From a virus: 39,605 nucleotides of DNA. Shown piece after piece: positions 1-7,480 of the stretch. Location of the stretch: positions 1 to 39,605 of IMG/VR virus record IMGVR_UViG_3300030012_001819, one strand, 5' to 3'. Position 1 is the stretch's first letter. Every line of letters begins with the position of its first letter. The position numbers were made by a program, and so were the translations under genes. The notes below the pieces were generated by a model that saw only the letters and a list, made by a program, of their open reading frames with translations, was not told the DNA's origin and ran no database searches.

Positions 1-708
1 AATATCTTTTCTGGTACTTCTTTAGCTACTGAGTACAGAGGTATTGCAAATGAATTCCAAAGAATCTGGCAAGATAAACTAATGGAACATAAAATGGACA
101 TTGAACATGCGATGTTACTTGGGTATGGTAGAAATGATAGTGCTCAAACATCTGATGGTTCTGCTCCAGTAAGAACAAGTTGGGGTATCTTACCTTACAC
201 TGAATCTTATGGAAAAGTATACAATATGTCTTATGCTTCATCAGGTTATGATGCTTTCTTAGATGCTATGGAAGACTTTTTTGCAGTTGAATCTGGTAAC
301 AGTGGAGACAAATTAGTATTAGCTTCTAGAAAAGTTATTACCTACTTGAATAAATTAGGTAATGGAAGTTTTATAAACAATACTGTAGGTTCATCTCAAT
401 ATAGAATGGATATACAAAATATACCAGGTGCTTTTGGGCATACTGTAACAATGGTAAATACTATCTTTGGTAATTTACACTTTGTTGCTGAGCCTTTATT
501 AAGAGGACCATGGCAAGATTATTGTGTAGCTGTTGATATGAAAAATGTAGCTTACAGACCACTTGTGGGTAATGGTGTTAGTCGAGACACTTTCATTGAA
601 ACTAACGTACAAGACAACGGCGTTGATGGCAGACAAGACCAAGTCATCACTGAAGCTGGATTGGAAATTAGTCTTCCTGAAACTCACGCAATACTTAAGT
701 TTTCTTAA
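1..708 (+). CDS. Major capsid protein, C-terminal part (5' end outside window)
   Basis: The reading frame is open from base 1, so this is the last 235 codons of a longer gene; the ATG at 82 is internal. The product has the style of an HK97-fold phage major capsid protein, which forms the shell of the icosahedral head. Supporting features are a segment around residues 10-45 (EYRGIANEFQRIWQDKL, then MEHKMDIEHAMLLG) typical of the subunit body and a beta-rich C-terminal half (GNLHFVAEPLLRG, then VAVDMKNVAYRPL). The next gene follows after 14 bases with a strong AGGAGG site, and a hairpin terminator lies after that gene, as expected for a highly expressed capsid pair. The assignment rests on pattern and position, not on a search. 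Confidence 0.75.
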   Translation, partial: NIFSGTSLATEYRGIANEFQRIWQDKLMEHKMDIEHAMLLGYGRNDSAQTSDGSAPVRTSWGILPYTESYGKVYNMSYASSGYDAFLDAMEDFFAVESGNSGDKLVLASRKVITYLNKLGNGSFINNTVGSSQYRMDIQNIPGAFGHTVTMVNTIFGNLHFVAEPLLRGPWQDYCVAVDMKNVAYRPLVGNGVSRDTFIETNVQDNGVDGRQDQVITEAGLEISLPETHAILKFS

Positions 709-722
709 GATAGGAGGATATT

Positions 723-1184
723 ATGGCTGGTTGGAAAAAAGTTCAAGATGGTGTTACTCCTGGTTGGTACGTTGATGTAACAACAGCTGCTGGAGGAACT
801 GGAGACGTTAGTACTCCAATAATCGATTGGATTCCTTCAGACAAAACATTCACAGTTATTTATAACACAAAAGCAATTGCAACAAACTCACAAAATTGTG
901 ACGTTGCTATTGACGGTGCTATTGATAAAGATGATACTTTTGTAGAAGTAAAAGCTGATTTGATTGCAAATCAAGCTGGTTCTGCAACTGCAGCTGCTAG
1001 TTATGTTCCTGCAACAACAGGTGTTGGTATGCCTTTATATAAAGTCAGACTAGACCCTGATGGAGACTTAAATGGTGCGGTAGTTAGAGTTGCTATAGTC
1101 GTTCTAGGACTTAGTGCTGCTGATGCAAGTAGCATGGGTTCTGAAGGAGCCGACATTGGCGGAATAGGTAAAGACCCATCGTAA
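723..1184 (+). CDS. Capsid-associated (head decoration-like) protein
   Basis: This 153-residue protein directly follows the capsid gene, with AGGAGG seven bases before the ATG. It is rich in Ala, Gly, Thr and Asp, has no membrane segment and alternates in a beta-strand manner (for example TFTVIYNTKAIA and VVRVAIVVLGL). Its place between the capsid gene and a strong hairpin terminator suggests a highly expressed virion component such as a decoration or cement protein. I do not recognise a named family, so the role is inferred from position and composition. Confidence 0.5.
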   Translation: MAGWKKVQDGVTPGWYVDVTTAAGGTGDVSTPIIDWIPSDKTFTVIYNTKAIATNSQNCDVAIDGAIDKDDTFVEVKADLIANQAGSATAAASYVPATTGVGMPLYKVRLDPDGDLNGAVVRVAIVVLGLSAADASSMGSEGADIGGIGKDPS

Positions 1185-1204
1185 TAAGTGGTAGTTTAAC
1201 AATC

Positions 1205-1231
1205 GTAGAGGGGGCCTCGTGCCCCTTCTAC
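1205..1231 (+). terminator. GC-rich stem-loop after the capsid pair
   Basis: An 11 bp stem (one G-T pair) closes a 5-base loop, with arms at 1205-1215 and 1221-1231. It is by far the most GC-rich hairpin in the structural region. The downstream side reads ATAATTT, a weak U-tract, so it may act as a partial terminator that lowers expression of the downstream tail genes relative to capsid, or as an mRNA-stabilising 3' hairpin. Confidence 0.7.
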
Positions 1232-1249
1232 ATAATTTAAGGAGATAAA

Positions 1250-1825
1250 ATGAGCGAATTAACAATAACCCATAATGGGATAGCTCAAACAGCAAAAGCA
1301 GGTAGTGATAAACATGGTGGAGCAATAGTAAGAGTTACTCCAACTTTATCAACTAGTACCTATGCACAGGGAGATGTTTTATTTGTAGCTACAAAAATTC
1401 CAGGAGCAGTATCAAACAAAGGTGGTGTTTCTTTTTTAAAGGCAATGTATGTACTAGATTCAAGTGACCAGTCTAGTGGAGATAATGATATACGTTTTAT
1501 TTTTCAAGAAAAAGAAGGAACAGCTGCAGGTACAATTAATGCTACAGCAGATATAAGTTCTGCAAATTTAGTTGCAAATAAAGTTTTAGGAACAGCAATG
1601 CTTGATGCAAGTGCTAGCACCAGTGCATCGTATATTGATAATTCTAGAATACATCAAGTTTTGCCTGGAAGTGGTATTAATGAATCTGCTGGTCCTGCTT
1701 TAATGTTAAAAGCAGATGACAATTCAACAGATGTATATGTTTGGGCAGTATTAGAAGGAGCCACTACCCCAGATTATGCAGCTGATAGTCTTGAGCTTAT
1801 ATTTCATATTGAGTACATGGATTAA
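1250..1825 (+). CDS. Virion structural protein, probably head-associated
   Basis: This 191-residue protein starts at an ATG preceded by AAGGAG, the first gene after the capsid hairpin. The sequence is soluble and beta-rich (GGAIVRVTPTLS, FKAMYVLDSSDQSSGDNDIRFIFQEKEG, DVYVWAVLEGATTPDYAADSLELIFHIEYMD) with Gly/Ser/Thr/Ala-rich linkers, which suits a virion beta-sandwich. Its stop overlaps the next start as TAATG, so translation is coupled to the head-tail adaptor gene. No family is recognised with confidence; a head fibre or decoration protein is most plausible. Confidence 0.45.
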   Translation: MSELTITHNGIAQTAKAGSDKHGGAIVRVTPTLSTSTYAQGDVLFVATKIPGAVSNKGGVSFLKAMYVLDSSDQSSGDNDIRFIFQEKEGTAAGTINATADISSANLVANKVLGTAMLDASASTSASYIDNSRIHQVLPGSGINESAGPALMLKADDNSTDVYVWAVLEGATTPDYAADSLELIFHIEYMD

Positions 1826-2520
1826 TGGCTACTCCAGGAGCAACTATAGCAGAAAGAATTGAAGACTTAATAGGTGCAGATTATGCAACCGTACCTAGTT
1901 TAAGTTATAAAGATTTAATTAATGCTGCATTTAACGAAGTAGCAGATATGTTATCTGTTGATATACTATTAAAGTATTCTAAAACACCTGGAGTATTGCA
2001 ATCTAATTCAGAATGGCTTGTCGAAGATAGAAAAATTTTAAAAGTAACTAGAGTAGATGCTGATACTAATGGCGTAGAAAGAGAGTGCGAACTTGTAGAT
2101 AGGGCACGTTTTGCTGAAGCAGGTGATAGTGGTAGTTTATATTTTGCAACTGCATATAGTCCTATATATCACCTAGATAGTGATAATGCAGGTGCTGCTA
2201 CACTTAAGATATTACCTGAGCCTGGAACAACACAAAAAGGCAGGATATGGTATTTTTCATATACTAGCACTGAAGATTTAGCTAATGTAACTGCAGCTAC
2301 TTTAAATACTACATATTGTTTGCCAAGTAATTTAATACATGGCATAGTTTTAAAAGCATGTATAAATATTTTAACATCATATGTTAGCAATCAAGTACAA
2401 GACGAAGAAGATACTGAAATGCTTCAATTAATCACACAACAATTAACAGGTTTACAAGCAAGTTTCCAAGCAGAAATGGGAAGATATGTAGACACACAAA
2501 AAGCAGTAGGAGGAGAATAG
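1825..2520 (+). CDS. Head-tail adaptor (connector) protein
   Basis: This 231-residue protein resembles phage head-tail adaptors that sit under the portal ring. It has a helical N-terminus (ATIAERIEDLIG, then LSYKDLINAAFNEVADML), a central beta part (WLVEDRKILKVTRVDAD, then LKILPEPG, RIWYFSY) and a helical C-terminus (LIHGIVLKACINILTSYVSNQVQDEED). The order helix, beta core with a KILPEP-type strand, then helices is typical of phage adaptor proteins. It overlaps both neighbours by one base (TAATG upstream, TAGTG downstream). The family is inferred from layout and motif style. Confidence 0.55.
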   Translation: MATPGATIAERIEDLIGADYATVPSLSYKDLINAAFNEVADMLSVDILLKYSKTPGVLQSNSEWLVEDRKILKVTRVDADTNGVERECELVDRARFAEAGDSGSLYFATAYSPIYHLDSDNAGAATLKILPEPGTTQKGRIWYFSYTSTEDLANVTAATLNTTYCLPSNLIHGIVLKACINILTSYVSNQVQDEEDTEMLQLITQQLTGLQASFQAEMGRYVDTQKAVGGE

Positions 2521-2795
2521 TGACTATAAAAGAAATGCTAGAATTAGTAAAACAACATCATCCTCATATGGGGCAGACAGAAATAGTCAAACTTTTAAAT
2601 AGAGCTAAAGATGACTTTTGCTCAAGAACAGAAATTGTAAAAGATTCATTTACAACAACTACTGTAGCAAATCAAAGATACTATACATTAGATAATAATA
2701 TACTTAAAATAAAAGAAGTATACTTAAACGATGTTAAGATACCTAGATTATCAGGTAAGCCTACAATAGATGATGATACGGGAGAAACAGGATAA
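2520..2795 (+). CDS. Head-tail adaptor-like protein, N-terminal half type
   Basis: This 91-residue protein starts at a GTG overlapping the previous stop and preceded by AGGAGG. It has the N-terminal layout of adaptor proteins: a helix (IKEMLELVKQHHPHMG), a helix with the sequence LLNRAKDDFC, then a beta hairpin (NQRYYTLDNNILKIKEVYLNDVKI) and the segment PRLSGKPTIDDDTG, where it stops. The expected second half (periplasmic-protein-like beta end and a C-terminal helix with a FHEAIVYKA pattern) is found in the next gene instead, so the pair may represent a split adaptor. Confidence 0.5.
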   Translation: MTIKEMLELVKQHHPHMGQTEIVKLLNRAKDDFCSRTEIVKDSFTTTTVANQRYYTLDNNILKIKEVYLNDVKIPRLSGKPTIDDDTGETG

Positions 2796-3184
2796 TGGGA
2801 CAAAAATACACAAGAGCATATTTTATAGACAAACTAAAAAGACTTGGTATAGTAGAAAAGGCATTTAATGCTGTTAGAAAAGATGGACATCAAAGTGATT
2901 GGAAGTCTATAACAGAAGCTAAAGACGTAACTATATATACTATATCTAAAGATGCTGATTTAAATGCAAGTGATTTGTCAAATACTTTTACTGCAATACC
3001 ATTACAGTTTCATGAAGCAATAGTATACAAAGCGGTAGCAATGGGTTATAAAGACCCTAGAAATTTAGAAATAAATTTAGCACAATATTTTGATGGAGAG
3101 TATTTAACTTCAGTAAAAGAAGCAAAGAAGTTTTCGAGAAGCAACTACCAAACTATGGGTAGAATTACTTCTCATGATTTTTAG
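2795..3184 (+). CDS. Head-tail adaptor-like protein, C-terminal half type
   Basis: This 129-residue protein begins at an ATG overlapping the previous stop (TAATG). Its second half (DVTIYTISKDADLNA, then TAIPLQFHEAIVYKAVAMGYKDPRNLEINLAQYF) resembles the C-terminal half of phage adaptor proteins, in which a beta strand is followed by a helix that begins at a IPxxFHEAIVYKA motif. The N-terminal 45 residues (starting MGQKYTRAYFIDKLKRLG) look like a linker or new start. Together with the preceding gene it would make one normal-length adaptor. Confidence 0.5.
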   Translation: MGQKYTRAYFIDKLKRLGIVEKAFNAVRKDGHQSDWKSITEAKDVTIYTISKDADLNASDLSNTFTAIPLQFHEAIVYKAVAMGYKDPRNLEINLAQYFDGEYLTSVKEAKKFSRSNYQTMGRITSHDF

Positions 3185-3191
3185 GAGATAA

Positions 3192-4355
3192 ATGGCAACA
3201 ACTTGGACAAGACAATCAGTTAATTCGGCTAATCAGGTCGTATTATCATCTTCACCAACTACTGAGTGGTCAAGAATAAAGATAGCAACTGACATAGGTG
3301 TTGATACTTTTTTTGTTGGAGGTATAGATTATCTTACAGATTCCAATGGTACAGGAACATTAAAAAATATAGATGCAATAGATGCAACTACAAAAGCTAC
3401 AATAGAATCAGCAATATTAACATTTGGAATTGCAAATACCAATGCAGTTAAAATAGATGCAGCGGATGTTGCAGATGATGATTATGCTAGGTTTACAGCT
3501 AATGGATTAGAAGGCAGAACACTTGCTGAAATAAAATCTGATATAGGTACAGGTAATAGTGGATTAGTACCAGCAGCAGGTACATCTGGACATTTTTTAA
3601 AACATAATGGAACTTTTGGTAGTTTACCACCAAATGATTTTGACGTAGATTCAGATTCAGGTTCAGTAAACATTGAGCCAGGAGAAACTTTAACAATAGC
3701 TGGTGGTACTGGAATAACTACTGCAATTTCAGGAAGCACTTTGACTATTACAAACAATGTAACTAATACTAATCAACTTACAACTTTTACACTAGCTGCT
3801 GATGGTGGAACACCTCAAACAGTTGCTCATGGTAATACATTAGCAATAGTTGGAGGTACAGGCATAACAACAGAATCACTTAATACTGACCAGGTAAGAG
3901 TAGATGTAACAAGTGCTGTAGTACAAACAACCACTGACCAATCTATTGGAGGAAATAAAACATTTACAGGAGTAACAACATTTGATGACGCTGTAGGATT
4001 TGACCAAATTACAGTTACTTATAATGCTTCTGATACTGAAGTTAATTTTAAATCAGATGGTAATAAAGCATATTTAGTACCAACTGGAAATATAACAGAT
4101 TTAAATTTAAATATGCCTGCTGTATCAGGCAACTTTGTATTAATACTTAAGCAAGATGGTACTGGTAGTAGATTAGTAACAAACTATAAAGTGTTTGACA
4201 ATTCAGGTAGTGCGGCTAGTGGAAATGCTACAGTATTATTTGCAGGTGGTAGTAATCCTACTTTAACAACTGGTGCAAACAAAACTGACATACTAAGTTT
4301 TTATTGGGATGCAGATAACGAAATATGCTATGGAGTAGCAAGTTTAAACTTTTAA
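3192..4355 (+). CDS. Tail fibre or other receptor-contact protein
   Basis: This 387-residue protein follows an AGGAG site. It contains strongly repetitive beta-type sequence: two copies of a motif ending AGGTGITT or VGGTGITT (about residues 170-185 and 220-235), followed by SIGGNKTFTGVTTFDDAVGFDQ, a segment shape common in tail fibres that form trimeric beta-helices. The C-terminal 130 residues form a compact beta domain (MPAVSGNFVLILKQDGTG, then ILSFYWDADNEICYGVASLNF) like the capping domain of marine phage fibre proteins. Location between adaptors and small accessory genes fits a tail appendage. Confidence 0.6.
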   Translation: MATTWTRQSVNSANQVVLSSSPTTEWSRIKIATDIGVDTFFVGGIDYLTDSNGTGTLKNIDAIDATTKATIESAILTFGIANTNAVKIDAADVADDDYARFTANGLEGRTLAEIKSDIGTGNSGLVPAAGTSGHFLKHNGTFGSLPPNDFDVDSDSGSVNIEPGETLTIAGGTGITTAISGSTLTITNNVTNTNQLTTFTLAADGGTPQTVAHGNTLAIVGGTGITTESLNTDQVRVDVTSAVVQTTTDQSIGGNKTFTGVTTFDDAVGFDQITVTYNASDTEVNFKSDGNKAYLVPTGNITDLNLNMPAVSGNFVLILKQDGTGSRLVTNYKVFDNSGSAASGNATVLFAGGSNPTLTTGANKTDILSFYWDADNEICYGVASLNF

Positions 4356-4522
4356 TGAATGATATAGAAAAAAATAGTATTATACAGCAATATGGAAGTT
4401 TAGAAGGTAAAACTATGGAAGATTTCTTTACAGATTTAAGTAATTTAATTTTAATACCATCTAATGAACTTAAAGTATTATTTAAAAAAGAGTATTCTAA
4501 TGAAACAAATTGGAGTTTTTAA
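4355..4522 (+). CDS. Small hypothetical protein after the fibre gene
   Basis: This 55-residue product starts at the ATG that overlaps the fibre stop (TAATG); a longer in-frame start at 4325 lies inside the fibre gene and is unnecessary. The sequence is mostly helical (NSIIQQYGSLEGKTMEDFFTD, then NLILIPSNELKVLFKKEY). I do not recognise it. Small genes directly behind fibre genes are sometimes fibre-assembly chaperones, which is only a positional guess here. Confidence 0.6.
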   Translation: MNDIEKNSIIQQYGSLEGKTMEDFFTDLSNLILIPSNELKVLFKKEYSNETNWSF

Positions 4523-5256
4523 TGCCTAATGTAACAGCAGATAGTGATGGAAGTTTTGATGATGGACAGTTAGTAAAAAGTCATTCATCTGCGGATACTG
4601 CACGAAATTCGTCTACTGGTACTTATGCAAGCTCAGCAAATCCTAATGGTTGTATGCATGGTGCTGTTTTTACTACTAAATTAATATATAGAACAATAGT
4701 TTCTTTTGATTTAAGTGGCAATGATGATAATGGGGATAGTTTATCTGGAAATACAGTAGATAGCGCTGATTTAGTTATGACTACAAATGCAAACGCACCT
4801 GGATTTGCATCATTTACTGCTAATACAAATAATTTAGTATACGTATGTAAATCTACAGAAAATACTGCAATAGATGGAGATACTTATAGTGCATTAGATG
4901 GATATGTATCAAGTGGTAGTTATGATGGAGAAGTTACAGTATATGCTACTGCTAACGAAGCAGCAAATACATCAATGACATTTAATTTAAGTTCTGATTG
5001 CATATCTGACATAAATACTCAAATAGCTGCAGGTGGAAGAGTTACTATGATGTTATTATGTCAAGATGATTTTTTATATAACACTCTTCCAGGTGGTCTT
5101 GGTGCCCCTACTGGAGGAACTGGTGTTTTTAAATTTGAAGGAGTAAGATTTGACTCAGCAGAAGATAGTACAGCATCTAATAGACCTAGATTAGAATTAA
5201 CATATGGAGCAGCAGCTGCTACAGATAACGCAACATTTTTTGGGACAAATTTTTAA
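4522..5256 (+). CDS. Virion surface or fibre-like beta-rich protein
   Basis: The start is the ATG at 4522 overlapping the previous stop, with GGAG ten bases upstream; this gives 244 residues. The sequence resembles DNRLRE-type or jelly-roll surface domains: an N-terminal DxxV-type repeat region (TADSDGSFDDGQLVKSHSS), YRTIVSFDLSGNDDNGDS, a central TxxDADLVMTT-like strand region and a terminal RPRLELTYG strand that is characteristic of proteins whose last strand carries a RP.L.ITY motif. Such domains decorate phage appendages. No catalytic residues are evident. Confidence 0.5.
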   Translation: MPNVTADSDGSFDDGQLVKSHSSADTARNSSTGTYASSANPNGCMHGAVFTTKLIYRTIVSFDLSGNDDNGDSLSGNTVDSADLVMTTNANAPGFASFTANTNNLVYVCKSTENTAIDGDTYSALDGYVSSGSYDGEVTVYATANEAANTSMTFNLSSDCISDINTQIAAGGRVTMMLLCQDDFLYNTLPGGLGAPTGGTGVFKFEGVRFDSAEDSTASNRPRLELTYGAAAATDNATFFGTNF

Positions 5257-5423
5257 TGGAATTAGAAAATAAACTAAAAGAAATAACTAATAAACTTAAA
5301 GAAGTTAAAGAGTTGTTTGAATTAAAAACAACTGAAGCCAATCAGGCTAAAGAGTTATTTATAAAATTAAAAGGACAAGCAGAGCTTGTTCATGAAATGA
5401 TACAAAGTAAAAAAGAGAAGTGA
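5256..5423 (+). CDS. Small coiled-coil protein
   Basis: A 55-residue open frame begins at an ATG overlapping the previous stop (TAATG) and ends at the TGA at 5421-5423, just before the next gene. The product is almost entirely charged helix (starts MELENKLKEITNKLKEVKEL, later KAKELF-like and KLKGQAELVHEMIQ) with a heptad pattern, so a coiled coil is predicted. Function is unknown; its neighbours are small membrane proteins, so it may be a partner of the lysis or accessory cassette. Confidence 0.65.
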   Translation: MELENKLKEITNKLKEVKELFELKTTEANQAKELFIKLKGQAELVHEMIQSKKEK

Positions 5424-5426
5424 TGA

Positions 5427-5693
5427 ATGGATTGGTTAGAACTATTAGAAAGATATGGTGTGCCTCTTGTTGTTGCAGCAGCATTCTGGTGGTTCATACA
5501 AAAACAAAACAAATACATTCAAGATGAACTATCTAAAGAATTAAGAGAGTCTTTTGCAAGAGTTGAGGGCATAATAATAAAACTTATAGACCAACAAAAA
5601 CTAATGCAACTAGGTCAAAAAGGAATTGAAAGTAGTTATAAGTCACTAGTAACAATAATAACAAAGTTATATAAAGATGAAAAAAAGCGATAA
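5427..5693 (+). CDS. Small membrane protein with coiled coil, holin-like
   Basis: This 88-residue protein has one N-terminal hydrophobic segment (about residues 11-24, GVPLVVAAAFWWFI) followed by a long charged helix (QDELSKELRESFARVEGIIIKLIDQQ). One membrane span plus a helical cytoplasmic tail is seen in several small phage lysis and accessory proteins. It is followed by two more single-span proteins, consistent with a holin/antiholin-type cassette. No endolysin is recognisable nearby, so the lysis assignment is tentative. Confidence 0.55.
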   Translation: MDWLELLERYGVPLVVAAAFWWFIQKQNKYIQDELSKELRESFARVEGIIIKLIDQQKLMQLGQKGIESSYKSLVTIITKLYKDEKKR

Positions 5694-5859
5694 AGAAGAT
5701 TTAATTATATCTCACTTAGAATATATTAGGACTAGAGTAGACCAAATAAACGGAAGAGTTAGGGCAAATGAACAACAAATATCTTGGATAAAAGGCATCG
5801 GTGTAATGTTTGTCTTTTGTGTTTCATCTGTTCTTACATGGCTAGGCATAGACAAGTGA
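5677..5859 (+). CDS. XhlA-like small membrane protein
   Basis: This 60-residue protein has an N-terminal charged helix (DLIISHLEYIRTRVDQINGRVRANEQQ) and a C-terminal hydrophobic segment (about residues 39-57, KGIGVMFVFCVSSVLTWLG). That order matches haemolysin XhlA-type proteins, which work with a holin in Bacillus prophage lysis. It overlaps the preceding gene by 17 bases and the following start as GTGA. A role in lysis or membrane association is inferred from topology. Confidence 0.55.
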   Translation: MKKSDKEDLIISHLEYIRTRVDQINGRVRANEQQISWIKGIGVMFVFCVSSVLTWLGIDK

Positions 5860-5972
5860 TATATATAGGCTACTTTTTATTAGGTTTTTTAGTAGTCTTT
5901 ATTGGAGGTTTAATTTACCTTCAGAGATGGGAATTATTTGACATACATAATGATGAAGAGGATTGGGGATAA
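5856..5972 (+). CDS. Tiny single-span membrane protein
   Basis: A GTG start at 5856 overlapping the previous TGA gives 38 residues; an in-frame ATG at 5838 would give 44. Neither has a good ribosome binding site, so translation is probably coupled. The product is one membrane span (YIGYFLLGFLVVFIGGLIYL) with a short acidic C-terminus (IHNDEEDWG). Third single-span product in a row, it belongs to the small membrane-protein cassette; function unknown. Confidence 0.5.
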   Translation: MIYIGYFLLGFLVVFIGGLIYLQRWELFDIHNDEEDWG

Positions 5973-6148
5973 TGATACAAGCGTTAGTAGTTAAAACAGT
6001 TATAAAAGCTGTAATGAAAAGAATTATAAAGCAAGATGATAGTATACTTGCTAGTGGGCATGAGAAACGTATACAAGCCTTAGAAAAAATGGCTCATCCT
6101 GAAAGAGAGCTAGTTTGTAAATGTTGCAAAAACAAGGAGATAAAATGA
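5972..6148 (+). CDS. Small basic protein with Cys-rich tail
   Basis: The ATG at 5972 overlaps the previous stop (TAATG) and has GGGG upstream, giving 58 residues. The N-terminal half is an amphipathic basic helix (LVVKTVIKAVMKRIIKQDD) and the C-terminus is HPERELVCKCCKNKE with three clustered Cys, suggesting metal binding or a disulphide. Function unknown. Confidence 0.5.
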   Translation: MIQALVVKTVIKAVMKRIIKQDDSILASGHEKRIQALEKMAHPERELVCKCCKNKEIK

Positions 6149-6297
6149 AAAAGTTGTTAGTAGGTATGATGAAGTCTATTTTTAGTGAAGATGTGATTAA
6201 AGCTATTGTAGTGGCCTTAGGAGACCATTTAGTAAATAGTTCTAAAAATAAACTAGATAATGCAGTATGGAAAAAAGTTAAAAATAAATTAACTTAA
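6145..6297 (+). CDS. Small hypothetical protein
   Basis: This 50-residue open frame starts at an ATG preceded by AAGGAG (6135-6140) and ends in TAA overlapping the next ATG. The product is basic and helical (starts MKKLLVGMMKSIFSEDVIKA, later VVALGDHLVN, ending in KKVKNKLT). It overlaps the previous gene by 4 bases. No family recognised; the strong site and coupling at both ends support it as real. Confidence 0.6.
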   Translation: MKKLLVGMMKSIFSEDVIKAIVVALGDHLVNSSKNKLDNAVWKKVKNKLT

Positions 6298-6623
6298 TGT
6301 CACTAGATACTCTTACTAGAATGATATTAGTTGAAGACTTAGTTGATAAAGTAAAAGGTAGGTTATTAGACAAACTTGTAAATAATCAAACTTTAGTTTA
6401 TCAAAAAGTACCTTCACATTGTAAAGAATGCAATTCAGATAGTATAGTAGGAGTTGAAATCATGGGAGCCAAGAGCGGCATCCTTCTTTGGGAATGCGAA
6501 GATTGTGGAGAAATGTTCTTAAAATATAATGCAGATATAACAGAGATAGAATTACAAAAAGCAAAAGATTTTTGGACAAACCCCATGGACTGGGGATACA
6601 TTCCTAAGAGTAAATTTAGTTAG
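6297..6623 (+). CDS. Zinc-ribbon protein
   Basis: This 108-residue protein has a helical N-terminal part (LTRMILVEDLVDKVKGRLLDKLVNN) and a two-knuckle zinc ribbon, CKEC at about residues 42-45 and CEDC at about 66-69, separated by a beta segment (DSIVGVEIMGAKSGILLW). A C-terminal FWTNPMDWGYIPKSKF segment is distinctive. Its place directly before the phosphoesterase gene suggests a joint function, but none can be named. Confidence 0.65.
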   Translation: MSLDTLTRMILVEDLVDKVKGRLLDKLVNNQTLVYQKVPSHCKECNSDSIVGVEIMGAKSGILLWECEDCGEMFLKYNADITEIELQKAKDFWTNPMDWGYIPKSKFS

Positions 6624-6633
6624 GAGTTTTTTG

Positions 6634-7419
6634 ATGAATAAGAAGAAAGGCGGGGTACTAAAGCGTGCTATAGTTACTCCAGATAAGCATGCACCTATAC
6701 ATGACAAAGCAGCTATTAAGGTTGTATGCAAAGCAATAGAACTGGTCAAACCTGATATATATGTAGACTTAGGAGACGTTGGAGAGTTTGGGAGTGTATC
6801 ACATTGGCAATGGAAAAGAAAAAAGAAACCACCTTTAGAGTACATAATGCCAAAAGTAGATGAAGATATTAAAGGTGTAAATGAGCTACTTGACATAATA
6901 GATAAATCGTTAGATAAGGTTAACTGCAAAGAAAGACATATATGTGCAGGGAATCATGATGAATGGTTAGATAGATTCGTAGATGAGCATCCTTACTTAA
7001 AAGACTATCGCTTTGAACATGCCTGTAAGTTCAAGGAGCGAGGATACAAATACCATAAACCTGGTAAGTATCTTAAAATAGGAAAGCTCTATTTTTATCA
7101 TGGGCACCATTTTGGTGGGCAGTTTCATGCCAAGAATCATCTAAGACAATTAGGTGCCAATATAATGTATGGTCATCATCATTCCCTGCAGCAAGATAGT
7201 GTTACGCATATGGATGGGCCTAAAAGTGCATGGTCTTTAGGATGCTTAAAAGATATGAGCACAGATAAAAATAATTGGCTTGGTGGTAGAAAACATAAAT
7301 GGTCACATGCTTTTGCAATAGTTGATTACTATTATGGTGGTAAGTTTACTGTAGATATAATACAAATAGTAGATGGTAAAACAACATTATGGGGACAATT
7401 GATAGATGGTAATATATAA
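6634..7419 (+). CDS. Calcineurin-like metallophosphoesterase
   Basis: The ATG at 6634 is seven bases from AGGAG and gives 261 residues. The protein contains the whole two-metal phosphoesterase signature in order: D17-x-H19, G47-D48, G106-N107-H108-D109, H156-G-H158 and G180-H181-H182. Such enzymes hydrolyse phosphomono- or diesters using two metal ions; phage members have been linked to nucleic acid end processing or nucleotide turnover. The substrate cannot be read from sequence. It lies within the structural operon rather than with the replication genes, so it may act late or be packaged. Confidence 0.85.
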   Translation: MNKKKGGVLKRAIVTPDKHAPIHDKAAIKVVCKAIELVKPDIYVDLGDVGEFGSVSHWQWKRKKKPPLEYIMPKVDEDIKGVNELLDIIDKSLDKVNCKERHICAGNHDEWLDRFVDEHPYLKDYRFEHACKFKERGYKYHKPGKYLKIGKLYFYHGHHFGGQFHAKNHLRQLGANIMYGHHHSLQQDSVTHMDGPKSAWSLGCLKDMSTDKNNWLGGRKHKWSHAFAIVDYYYGGKFTVDIIQIVDGKTTLWGQLIDGNI

Positions 7420-7480
7420 AATAACAATACCAGAAGATTATTGGACATCTTCTAGAAAGGTAAAATGGATTTATGCCTAA
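7406..7480 (+). CDS. Possible 24-residue bridging peptide
   Basis: An ATG at 7406, inside the end of the phosphoesterase gene, opens a 24-codon frame whose stop lies inside the first codons of the giant tail gene. It covers the only gap in this stretch and would couple translation of its neighbours. No ribosome binding site is clear. The same bases form a 7 bp hairpin (arms 7432-7438 and 7447-7453), so the conservation target could be RNA instead of peptide. Confidence 0.3.
   Translation: MVIYKITIPEDYWTSSRKVKWIYA

Noticed and set aside
6552-6929. 125-codon antisense frame over the phosphoesterase gene
   Set aside because: The sense frame has all catalytic motifs; the antisense product has no recognisable pattern or start signal.
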